Of a stretch of DNA of 64,000 nt, positions 1 to 10,275 are shown one piece after another. This DNA is from Nannochloropsis oceanica (taxonomy: Eukaryota > Sar > Eustigmatophyceae > Eustigmatales > Monodopsidaceae): contig CP038121.1 in NCBI GenBank assembly GCA_004519485.1, forward strand, positions 372,001-436,000, read 5' to 3'. The translations under genes were made by a program, and so were the position numbers. How positions within the stretch are numbered: the stretch's first letter is position 1; each line of letters opens with the position of its first letter. Below the pieces are notes generated by a model, which was not told the DNA's origin, searched no databases, and saw only the letters and a program-made list of their open reading frames with translations.

Positions 1-505
1 TGCCTTGCCCCCTGCGTTCTTTTTTCTTCTCTTCCATCCCCCCCCCTCCTTCTCATCCTCTTTCTCTCAGCATTACTCAACACATGCAATCCGTTTACCC
101 CCCTCCCTTCCTTTCATAGAACATATACATATATTGCTCTTTTATGACCCTCTTCCACTCTCTCACTCTTTCCCCCACCTTTTCCCCTCACTCTCTTAAG
201 GTACACACACAAAACTGCCAAATCTGCTCTATGTTCATACACCCAACCATGCCTCCGGTCTACCGACGCTCCCACGCTCTACCCCATCCTTTTAACAAGG
301 AGAGGGTAGGCAGGTATAGATGGAGGATAGGAGGATAGGAGACAAAGAGGCTACTCAAGTGTCGCAGTCCTCGCAAGGTCGTTGCTCATGTGGTATGTAG
401 CCTGTTACAGGAAGGAGGGAGAGAAGGAGAAGGCGGTGTAAGAGGGATGCCGTACACAGGGGAGGAAGGGGGTATGAAGGGAAAGAGAGAAAAATGAAGA
501 CACAC

Positions 506-1652
506 CTTAGCCTTGATGGATTTCTCAATCTCCTTTTTCTAAAGGGGGAAGGAGGGAGTAAGAAAGGAAGGAAAAGAAGGAGTGGGTCATTTAATGAGAG
601 ACGGAGAGGAGGAGGGAGGGAGGGAGAGAGGGAGGGTAAGAGCGCAACAGATCCTGATAGGGGAGGCTTTGATAGTTTTCTTGGTCGTCATTTTCTTCGT
701 CGGGGCCTTCTGTAAGAGAATTAGGTGGAATACAGGCGTGTGGGTGGTGTAGAAACCGTGGGTAATCCCATCCCTCTCTCCATCCCTCCTTCTGCTCATC
801 TTCTCTCGATAGATTATTGAAAGTCATTATCCTACCCTCCCTTCTCTTCTCCCCTTCCTTTCTTCCATTACTTCCTCTCCATCATACCTTTTTGCTGGCC
901 TTGAGCTTGGCGAGTTTGGGCTGGGTGGCCACAGCCGTGGGATGTGAGGAAGGGGGGAAGGGATGGGATGAGAAAGAAAAAGGTGAGTGCGGATCACGCA
1001 CGACAGGGAAAGATTTATAGAGAAAGGAGGGAGGGAAACAGACAAGAACGTTGGAAACAAGGAGGGCTACCTAGGCGGATTTACGCGCTGCCTTTGCCTG
1101 CAAGGGTGGGATAAGTTTGGGAAGGAGGGAAAGTAAGAGAGTAATAGGAATGTGAGAGCCGATCTTTGGCGAAAAGAGGAGAGGGGTAGGTAGACAGAGA
1201 GGGAGGAAAGGAACCTTCACCTGTGGAGAAAGAAGGGTGGTCTCGACCGTCTTCTTGTTCTTGGGAATGGCGGTTTCCTTGACGCGTCGGGGCTTCGGTG
1301 GCAGCTTGTAGTGAATCTTGGTCTGGATGAGCTCACCGCTGGCCACGCCGGAGCGGAGGGCCTTTATGATCAGGCGGGGTTGCAGGTCGATCCGGTGGAA
1401 GGAAGGGAGAAGAGGGAAATATAGAAGGTGATAAAATGGAGGTAGCAAGATTTTGTTCTGTGGTCTCTGCACTCCAGTCGGCCTGTTAAGGTGAAGAGGA
1501 AGGAGAGGGAGGGGAAGACGAGAGAGGAGGTAAGAATTACCAAAAATCAAAAAGGGACGGGAGGGACATACCTTGGTCCCGAAGGCCTTCTTAATCCTGG
1601 GGAGACCCTTACGATCTAGGATGACTCTCTTCACTTCTGCAAGGTAAGTCAT
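506..1652 (-). CDS. Linker histone H1-like protein, multi-exon
   Basis: Probable H1/H5-type chromatin linker. The ATG at 1652 opens an exon (to about 1572, donor GTATGT) starting MTYLAEVKRVILDRKG, similar to the start of the H1 globular domain. About 200 bases on comes IIKALRSGVASGELIQTK, close to the family signature (LxxGVxSGELxQxK), then a Lys/Pro-rich run. Further down the minus strand are several short Lys/Ala-rich exon-like pieces with plausible splice ends: KAARKSA near 1080, PKLAKLKASKK near 900, KAPTKKMTTKKTIKAS from 709, and KKEIEKSIKAK at 538-506. They look like the basic H1 tail cut into tiny exons. I cannot fix every junction, in particular the acceptor before the second globular exon, nor the stop; the gene may extend below 506. 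The H1 assignment rests on the two globular-domain segments plus the basic tail. Confidence 0.5.
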
Positions 1653-2436
1653 GTTTGATGGAAGGCGGCGATAATGGTAAGATGAAGTTTGGACTGGGTG
1701 ATTTTGTGTCATGTGAGGGGGTGGAGAGATGAGGGATCGAGAGTGCGTGTGTGAAAGACTTGAGGCGAGAAGGCGGAAGGCGATGCACGGCGAGCGGAAA
1801 AGCATGTTGCGGGATATATGTATCTATATGTGTAGAAGAATGCGTGTGTATGCAAGTGAACAGGGGAAAGGAGCCACACGCGCACGTCTCTGCTGGCCAA
1901 AATGAGGCGAGAAAGGCGAAATACAGAAACCCCGCACCTACCGCCCCGTTGGTGCCACACGCATGACACACGCAGACATGTTCGAATGTAGTGGTGTGTT
2001 GGCTCAAAGGCCAGTGATTGAACCAAACTGGGTGCGACTGAATGTGGAGGATGAGTGCGCTTAGGAGGCTTCCGACACGTGGACTGTTTGTTTTGGTTTT
2101 GAAAAAGGCTTTAAGAAGAACGTGGGCGAGACCGCTGCTGCGGCACATTTGAGTGTTACTGTGAGTTAATGTGCGGCGGCTAAACAAGGAAGAGCAGAGA
2201 GGACAGACATAATAAAGAATACGATAATTGGATGGAATTTTAAGAAAGCAAGCTAATAAATTACCCTTGCGTTTTCGAGGAAACCAAAAATGACGGAATG
2301 GATGGGAGGGGGGGTGTCTGCTGTTGCAACAGCTGCCCACCAACGGTTAACGGTAACAGGAAATCAAAAATCACCCCATCTACTCTCAGTTTTTCATTTC
2401 ACTTTTTCTTCATCGATCTGTTCAAGACATCTGCTT
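1653..2436. other. Intergenic DNA, no gene recognised
   Basis: Between the start of the histone-like gene and the 3' end of the phosphatase gene. Long open frames on the minus strand here show no conserved motif. The stretch probably holds the H1 promoter/5' UTR and the 3' UTR of the phosphatase gene. Confidence 0.5.
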
Positions 2437-3735
2437 CTACTTTCCAAACCCTTTTGAGTTGCCCAGCGCTATATCCCTCAATTGTTTGGCCGTCACCTGA
2501 ATGCCGTCTCCGTCCCCTAGCTCAGTAAACACAGCGTGAGCCGCCGTGAAATCCTGGCCCCTGGTCGAAGGTGTGGACGTGATGATGCACGGCATTTTGG
2601 CACCTAGCGCAGCTTGAAGCCCAATGAGGCTGTCTTCGATGACGACGGAGCGGCTGGCGGGGATGCCGAGCCTATTACAGGGGGAATGAAGCGTGGAAGG
2701 GAGCGTAAGCAAAGGAAAAAGACGTACGCCCGCTTACCGGAAAGAGTCATATGTAGACTGTATCGCACAACAAAGCATACAGAGATATATCACATATCCG
2801 CATAGATCCATTTAAATCCCTTTGGCCCCCGATTTTACTCCTCCTTCCCTCCCACCTCACCCTCCCTTCCTACCTCTCGCTTGCCATGCTATAAATCTCC
2901 GGGTCAGGCTTCCGGTTCTTGACGTCATCCCCCGCCAAAATCAAATCAAAATTCTGCAATACTTCCTCCCCCAACAAGTTATCCAGTACAAACAAACAAC
3001 TAGTCTTGGTCGATGCCGAGCAAATCGCCAGCTTCGGAGCCCCTCCCTCCCTCCCTCCCTCCTTCAATGCTCTCGCCTCCTTGATCAATCGTAGCACACC
3101 AGGGCGAACCTGAGCCGTACCACCCCTTATCATGTCCTTGTATATATCAGTTTTCCGATCCTGCAATGTGTTCAACATCTTTTCTTTATCCTCCGAAGAG
3201 GAAGGGGGAGAGGAACCGAGGGAGGAAGATGGCCAGCCGTGTTCTCCAAAGTAATAGCGCATCTTAGGAATGCCGCCTCCGATTTTATTTTGTAGCTCGT
3301 CGTAGTACTCTTCGTTCCAGTGATAGGAAATTTGAAATTCACGGAACATAGCATTGTAGGCTTCACGATGAAGGGATTCGGACTAAGAAAAGAAGGTAGG
3401 GGAGGGAAGGGGAGGGAGAAAGGGAGAAATGAATGTGGGCACGATGGCAGGATACGATGGAAATTGACTATAGCGGCAGGATTCCATAAGCATCATGTAC
3501 GTGCCTCAAGAATGACACCGTCGCAGTCAAAAATTAACGCCCAGTCTTGGCTAGCGGCAGGACCACCGGTATAGAGTCTCATCGCAGCTCCTCCTCGCGG
3601 CTGCTGCTGCCTTTCGCGCGACGCTGAGATCGACTTGGAGGAGGACAAGACAGACGCTGGCAAGAGAAAGGCATGCGTCATAAGCATGGCAGGGATGAGG
3701 ACGAGGAGTAAGAGGGCGTTGCCAAAGGGTCGCAT
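2437..3735 (-). CDS. Plastid CbbY-like HAD-superfamily phosphatase
   Basis: Predicted sugar-phosphate phosphatase of the CbbY/HAD family; plant CbbY dephosphorylates the Rubisco inhibitor xylulose-1,5-bisphosphate in the stroma. Three exons: 3735-3505, 3382-2874, 2671-2437; 324 residues. Exon 1 has a hydrophobic signal segment ending MTHAFLLPAS, an AF-type heterokont plastid cleavage motif, then HAD motif I FDCDGVILE with the nucleophile Asp. Exon 2 continues SESLHREAYN, as expected for CbbY, and carries motif II LAICSAST and the motif III Lys region (NRKPDPEIY). Exon 3 has motif IV VVIEDSLIGLQAALGA. The first intron must use a GC donor (GAG|GCACGT): only that joins LE to SESLHREAYN in frame, while the nearby GT would shift the frame. 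A KEGGREGG insertion in exon 2 is microsatellite-derived. Divergent from NDC1, with 350 bases between the start codons. Confidence 0.9.
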
Positions 3736-4085
3736 GCTGTCTTTAAAGGGTCGTATGGTAATGGTGCTGCTTGGCTTAGATCTGAGAGCGAGCTTGACTT
3801 GCATAAAGCGGAGGAAGAGCAAGCGTAAGCAACCGTGGGCCGTGAAAGTGGGCAGCCTGGGACTCCCCAGCTGCTCCTGCCTGTGTGTGGATGCATAGGA
3901 TCAGACGTGAGTGCTTCAAATGCTCTACCAAGCCGGGCTTGGACGCCGCCATCGAGTTGCTCCGAGAGTCGTGACGTTGCGGCAGCGGCGATCATGATTT
4001 CCGCCTCTTATTTCCCATTTCCTGACCTGGTGCCCTGTCTCACCATTGTCCGCACATGTAAATCGACCCACAGCACACCATTACC
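3736..4085. promoter_or_regulatory. Shared bidirectional promoter region, CbbY-like/NDC1
   Basis: Only 350 bases separate the two divergent ATGs, and both products are predicted plastid proteins, so promoter elements are probably shared. I see no clear TATA box. The function is inferred from arrangement only. Confidence 0.5.
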
Positions 4086-6114
4086 ATGGCAATATCCTCT
4101 ATAAACCGCCAGCCGGCGACGGGGGCATCTTGTAACAGCACCAGTGGCAAAACGCGCAGCACACGACGCTCTTTGCCCCTTCTCCTCCTCTCTTTCCTGG
4201 CCTTTCTCGGTCCCGCCCCCGCCTCCGCTTTCCTCCGTGGTCTCAGTCCAAATTCCAAGAGCAACAGCGTGAGCAGGAGATGCTTGGCAGCCCGGCGCGT
4301 CGTCATGTCGGGCTCGTCTTCCTCGTCAAACTGTAAGTGTGGAGTCAAACATGTCCCGCTTACCTGACTCATCCATCATCGGCCCTAGAAATGACCCCCC
4401 GAGCACATCAGCATCATTTGATTGCCAATAAGCACACTTGTCCCTCTATCATGTTTCTGAGTGTGCCATTTAAACGTTTCTGTTCCCTTCTCCTGCCATT
4501 TAACCCAAACTTCCTGACTCATCCCTCCCCCCCTCGCTCTCCCCCCCTCCCTCCCTCACTCCAGCCCGCCCGCACGTCGTCGTCGGTGGCGCGGGTTTCG
4601 GGGGGCTTTACAGCGCCCTGCGTTTAGCCGAACTTTCTCGCACCTCTCATGGGCCTCCGTCTATCGACATTACCCTGGTAGATCGGCATGATCGATTTGT
4701 GTTTTTGCCGTTGTTGTACGAGTTGGCGGTGGGAGATGCAGGCTTGGAGGAAGTAGCGCCGTCGTTTAAGGCCTTGTTGGCATCCACAGGGATAAGATTC
4801 GTGCAGGGGGAGATAGAGAATGTCGACATCAAAGGGAAAACTGTAATGCTGATGGCGGCTGCGGAGGTGGACGAGGAAGGGATGGAGGGAGGGAAGGAGA
4901 GATCGGTTTCGACAGACGCTGCAATTGAAGATGTAGAGCAGCAGCAGGAGGCGGTGATCGCCCCTCGCACCCTTTCTTACGACAAGCTCGTCCTAGCCCT
5001 CGGATCAGAACCGATCCTCCCTCCTCCCTCCTCCTCTTCAGATCAACTGCATCAAGTCATGCCCTTTTACCGCCTCGAAGACGCCCAAGCCCTCCGGGAA
5101 CGCTTATCCCTCCTCAATCTTGACACAACCTTTTCCTCCCCTCCGCCCTCGTCGTCGTCCTCGTCCTCGCCCTCCCTCTTCCGGGTCGTCATCGTCGGGG
5201 GGGGCTACTCTGGAGTTGAGCTCGCGGCGAATCTTGCGGCAAGGTTAGGGAGGGACCGAGGGAAAGTCACATTGATAGACAGAGGGTATCAAATCTTGGG
5301 AGGAAGCCCTGCACAGGTGCGAGCGAATGCGGGGAAGAAGTTGGAGGAGGAAGGTGTGGAAGTGATGCTTGGGGTGGATGTGTTGAAAGTAAGTAAGGAG
5401 AGGGTGGTCGTCAAGGACCGGGCCCGTGCCTCTGCAGCTGGAGCGAGAGCAGCGAATGGGATGGAGGGAGGGGAGGGGGAAGGGAAGGAGGAAGGGGAAG
5501 GGAAGGAGGAAGGGGAAGGGAAGGAGGAAGGGGAGGATGAGGCCACCATAATCTTAGCTGCGGATTTGGTGGTGTGGACAGCAGGCGCAAAGGTCTCTCG
5601 AGTCATCCAGTCTATCGAAGGCTTGGATAAAGACGCGCGAGGGAAAATCATTACAGATCAGGGCTTGAGAGCAGGTGGTTCTAATGGTGATATCTATGTC
5701 CTTGGTGACAGTGCCGCTGTACGTGGATATCGTGGGGGAGGCCCAGCTGGAAGTGAGGGTGAGGGAGAAAAAGTCTTGCCTTCTACTGCACAAGTGGCTT
5801 TTCAGGAGTCAGAAGTGGTGGCATGGAATGTTTGGTCGAGTGTCACGCCCTCTGCGCCTGGCCCGCTTGTGTTTCAATATACCCCCTTGGGCGAGATGCT
5901 GACCTTGGGGCCTCTCGATGGCGCAATTTCCTCACTGCAGGGGATGATTAATCTGGAGGGCCCCACCGCGAGCTTGGCGAGGAGGTTAGTGTATGTCATG
6001 CGGATGCCCACGGGACCACAGCGGCTCAAAGCTGCGAAGGGATGGGTGAAGGGACGGACGGAGAAATTGAAGGGCGCGGTAAGGGGGGTGGCCGCCGGAA
6101 AGGCGGAGCGGTAG
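4086..6114 (+). CDS. NDC1: Plastid type II NAD(P)H dehydrogenase, NDC1-like
   Basis: Flavoprotein that reduces quinones with NAD(P)H; NDC1 acts on plastoquinone and on demethylphylloquinone in phylloquinone (vitamin K1) synthesis. Two exons, 4086-4332 and 4565-6114, phase 1, 598 residues. Exon 1 encodes a signal peptide ending PASAFLRG, an ASAF plastid motif, and a transit-like region. Exon 2 opens with the FAD-binding loop HVVVGGAGFGGLYSAL; a second nucleotide-binding loop VVIVGGGYSGVELA lies mid-protein and VLGDSAA near the C-terminal FAD contact. The tail FQYTPLGEMLTLGPLDGAIS followed by LEGP..ARRLVYVMRMPT matches the C-terminal region that marks NDC1/NdbB within the NDH-2 family. A 21-base tandem repeat at about 5463-5535 adds a Gly/Glu/Lys-rich loop between conserved blocks. 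Confidence 0.92.
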
Positions 6115-7019
6115 ATTGTATATGAGAGGAACAAAGGAGGAGGGTAATAGAGGGAGGGAAGAAAAGAAAGAAACCAACAATTGTAAAATCTTTATCGAAG
6201 GGGCGAGTTGAATCAGTACTTTAATGTAGTTGGTACTGACAGGCTTGAAGGCCTGTAACTAAGACAGGCCCATGCCCCGCCGACCTCCTCCCTCCTCCGC
6301 ATCGACTCGGTTTGGCGTGCTTGCTATCCCCTCATTTGACTCGGTCGGCACTTCAAAGTGCAGAAATAAAACTCGAAGTGCTTTCTCATTGTCATGTTTG
6401 TTTGGGTGCTGTTGAGGTCGCCAGGCTCTGCAGTACATGACACCCTTGGTGACGAGGGACCCCGAATGATGCCATCGCCGAAAGAAGGAGCATCCTCAAC
6501 TTGCTTGTCCACAAGTCCTTGACATGCTTTTGTGTATCAGACACACTGTTTGTCATGTCTATCGATGGCGCTGAGCGAAGGCGGAAGGAGGAGGAGAGCG
6601 GTTACGGAAGGCCTCTCCCTATCGAACAAACGCTTCTCGTCACCCCTGCGTCCTTTCCCCCCCCTTCGCTCCTTACCCCCGTGACACCCCACTTGGCAGC
6701 ACACCGGCCTTTTTATTTCCTTCTTGCCGACGCCTTTCGGTCAACGCTGCAATGTTGCTGCCAAACAGGCACGTTTTGATGCCGGGCTTGATTACCAAGG
6801 AGCTTACAGGGCACATCAGCCCATCAAGCAGGCTCGACACGTCGTCTCCTCCCCCTTACACTCCCTTCACTTTAATCACGCACCCACCAAAGACAGCACC
6901 GACACGACACGGTCTATACACATAACTAGCTTTCTTAACCGCTTCCGATCGGCTTAAACTCAGCGTCACCAGCCGCCGTCACTGCAGCCGCAAGAAATAT
7001 ACACCATCGAGCAGCACGG
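6115..7019. other. Intergenic DNA, no gene recognised
   Basis: Holds the NDC1 3' UTR and the XRCC3 upstream region. Near 6215-6270 there is a partly self-complementary segment (ggcttgaaggcctg, aagacaggcc). Short open frames on both strands have no conserved motifs. Confidence 0.5.
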
Positions 7020-8514
7020 ATGTCAACAGCAACGACAACGACGACGCTTCTTAGGAATAATAATAATCCCGACCATCACGAGACAGGAGCGGTCGCGGGT
7101 CTGGACCTCTTTCCTCGTCCTCCGCGCACGGCTTATGATTTGTATCGGGTACGTGTCAGGAGTGACGATTGCCGGAGGAGGATGGGGAGGGACGAGGGAG
7201 GAGAAAGCATGTTCGAGGATGAGTGTGTGTGTGCTTGGACCATGGAAGCAAGCAACGATTGATTTTACACGTGGTATTTATGCCTTGTTTCAAAACTTTT
7301 GCGAACCAAGCCGAACAGCACCGCCCGCACATTCAGATCCTCCCTCCCTCCGTCTCTCGCTTCACTTCTTGCCTGAAACAGGACCAAAGCCACACTCGTC
7401 GTGTCTCGCTTGGTTGTCCTGTGCTCGACGCCACATTCGGTGGGGGGCTACCTGGTCACGGCATAGTGGACATCTCGGGCATGGCGGGTGCAGGGAAGAC
7501 ACAACTGATGCTCCAGTTGTTGGTCCAGCAAGTGAAGGACGCAGAGAGCGAGTGGCGGAATGCGAATTATTCGACGCCGTTTGTAGCGGGTCGTTCTTTT
7601 TATCTCTCGACCGAAGGTCCGCTCCCAGCAAAGCGGCTTGCTGACATGGCCGCTGCTGCGTGCCCTGGAGACAGTGGCTTCGCTCAGCGGGTGCTGGAGA
7701 GTGTGATTATCGTGGAGGCGAAGAATGTGGAGGATCAGCTGTACCTTCTGACGACCCAATTGCCCTCTTTGCTGGCCGATTCTTCTCTTGGTGAGTTGAG
7801 TCCTTTTGTTTGTTTCAACCAATCACTTGATTGACTGTTTGATTATTTATATATTCATGTATTCATGCATTCATCTTATTATTCCCTCCCTATCTCCCTC
7901 CCTTCCTCCCTATTTCCCGCCTACCCCCCTCCTTTCCATCCCTCCCTTCCTCCCCCCCTCCTTCCAAACCAGGTAAAATCCGTCTGTGTGTTATCGATTC
8001 CATGTCCGCCCTCTTTCGTGGAGAGTTTTCCTTATCCAAAGGCGACACGTTGGAGAGAGCCAAGATGATCTTTGCCATGGCCAAACAAATGAAGACACTT
8101 TCCGACAAATTCAAAATTCCGTTTGTGGTAACGAACCAAGTAACGGCCGATTTCCAGGTTGGGCAAGCAGGACAAAGAGGATGGGAGGGAGGGATGGAAG
8201 GAGGGGGAGTACAGCCGGCCTTGGGGCTTAGTTGGTCGAATTGTGTGCATTCGCGGTATTTGCTCACACGGCGGGACAAGAACAATGTGTGGCCCGTGGC
8301 CTCCCTCCCTCCCTCCCTCCCACATTCGGCTATAACCATGGAAGAGACGGGTGGGATCAATGGCAGCGGCAGCAATAGCAGTCAGTGGGTGAGGCAGATG
8401 CGTTTGTTGCTTTCCCCTTCCCTCCCACGCGACCTGTCGTGTCAATTTGTGGTCGAGACGGCGGGGGTGCGAGGAGTGGGAGGAAGGGGAGTGGCGTTGG
8501 AGGAGGAAGGTTGA
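7020..8514 (+). CDS. XRCC3: RAD51 paralogue XRCC3-like recombination ATPase
   Basis: RecA-fold ATPase; XRCC3 pairs with RAD51C and supports RAD51 filaments and Holliday-junction processing. Three exons: 7020-7148, 7382-7790, 7973-8514; 359 residues, close to human XRCC3. Exon 2 carries SLGCPVLDATFGGGLPG and Walker A SGMAGAGKTQLMLQLL, then FYLSTEGPLPAKRL, where XRCC3 has a Y-C/S-T-E box. Exon 3 has Walker B KIRLCVIDSMSALFRGEF, a match to XRCC3 (VIDS.A..FR.EF) rather than to RAD51 or DMC1, then VVTNQVTADF and the later PALGLSWSN. A WEGGMEGGG insertion follows the NQVT segment and looks microsatellite-derived. The N-terminal 43 residues are Thr/Asn-rich with no recognisable helix-hairpin-helix. 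Confidence 0.9.
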
Positions 8515-10275
8515 TATCAGAGCCTCTTTTGTTCTTTCTTCCTCCCTTGATCCCCTGTGATCAGTCACGTCCATTTGGGGTGCAGACGGCGAGGATGGAG
8601 GGAGGGAGAAAGCAGTGATAAAGAGGAGTAGAGCCTCGCGTTTCCACCTATATCGATAGAATTTTGGGGGGGGGTAAGAGAGAGAGTGGCATGAATGCAC
8701 CCTCTCTGTCCCTCCTTCTCTCTCTACATACATTCATATGTACAGATCTCTCTCTCTATCTTTAGAGAGAAGAATAGAGCGAAGCAGGACAAGGCAATAA
8801 AAGAGTAGGTTTGGTACGGCTGGATGACAAGACGACTGGATGGAAGTAAAACAGGGTGAAAGGGAATTGGAAAGAGACCTGCGTTTTTTTTAAAGGCGAG
8901 AAAATGAAAGGATGGCAAAGAAAACACGTGTAAAAGTGCTGGCGGGGGGGGGGGGGGGCATGGGAGAAGCATGGAAGACACAAAAGCAAGTGTGAGATTC
9001 TACCACATCACAAAACATATCCAAAAGTGATAGGGGGGAAAATACGAACTGCAGCTTTGGGAAGTCTGTAATAGAATTTCTATAATATCAATAATTTTCT
9101 GGTTTTGTCCATTGTTTGTGAAAGCTGACGTTTTTCGATCCTTCCCTTATTCGGGGGGAAAAGGGGAGAGACGGTCGAGAAGAGGGGGTCAAGAGCTTTC
9201 GGTCCTGCCTTTTTCCGAGACGCGGGCATTAGGGTTAAGGATTACTACAAGAGTGAAAAGATAAATAATGGCAAAGACGCAAATTATTTTAGGGAAAGGC
9301 AATCAGAGCCGTGAAAGAGAGCATAAAACCAAAGGCATATGTCATGCTAACCCTTAACACATTTTGAAGTGAGAGAGGGACACCCTTCAACACATTTTGA
9401 AATGAGAAAAAGAAACAAGACAGGAGGAGAAACCGCACAACTGGTCTTCTGTTTTGATCTAGTCTAGTCGCTTAAGTCCATATTTTTCTTTTCTACTGCA
9501 TAAGTTTAGTGGGGATGGGGCTGGATGCCCCTCATACCCCTCTCCTGTCATGTTACGAGCATCCCAAGTCTCTTTACAACGCCATCTCTTGGCCGTGACA
9601 CTCTGCCCAGTGAATTCATGCGGCAGTAGCGTCTCGACCCTTTTTCTTTCTCTATTCGGAGTATAAGCATGAAAAAGGGAGGGGGAGATGTGTGCATTGG
9701 TAGTATATATATCTGTGTTTGACGTTAGTGCTTTTTGTTGCCGCAGCTACAGCTCTTCAATTTCCATTTTTCTCATATGTTTCTCCCTCTAAACAATGGA
9801 GAGGAACCATTCATCCACACTACTTTACTTTACTCCCTGCGACAGCACCCATAGGTTTATATTGATATCCAGGAGAAGAATTACATATTACATGTATTAT
9901 TTTACTTACTCACTCACACTCATTGAAGATCAAGATCCAGGCGACGCAGCACATTTTCATTTGGTTTCTTATTATTGAAAGTACCGAATACATCTCCCAG
10001 GCTCCTAATGCGCTCTCTTGTTTATCTCAATATCCCTTTCTCTACGTATGTATATCCCTTTTCTCATACTTTCTCACCTAGCCGTCCATCTTCATCTTAA
10101 TCTACCTCGAAAGCGGGCATTCTTATCACACTCACTTAAGCACAATTCTTTGAACCCTTCATCCCTTCAAATGCCATCAAATACCTTCATGGCTTCTTTC
10201 GTCTCCTGTCTCACAACTTATGTAGACCCCCCCATTCCATTACCGTCCCTAGATGCTCACTCACATAAACCTAAA
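8515..10275. other. Intergenic DNA with 3' UTRs, homopolymer and short direct repeat
   Basis: No convincing gene. Visible items are a run of about 17 G at 8942-8958, an AT-richer section at 9000-9500, and a near-identical direct repeat CTTAACACATTTTGAA / CTTCAACACATTTTGAA at about 9353 and 9385. The right end is the 3' side of the copper monooxygenase gene. No tRNA was found by eye. Confidence 0.5.
9352..9406. repeat. Imperfect 22-23 base direct repeat
   Basis: Two copies, about 9352-9373 and 9384-9406, share ACACATTTTGAARTGAG and differ at a few bases; the spacing is about 10 bases. No role can be assigned. Confidence 0.6.
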
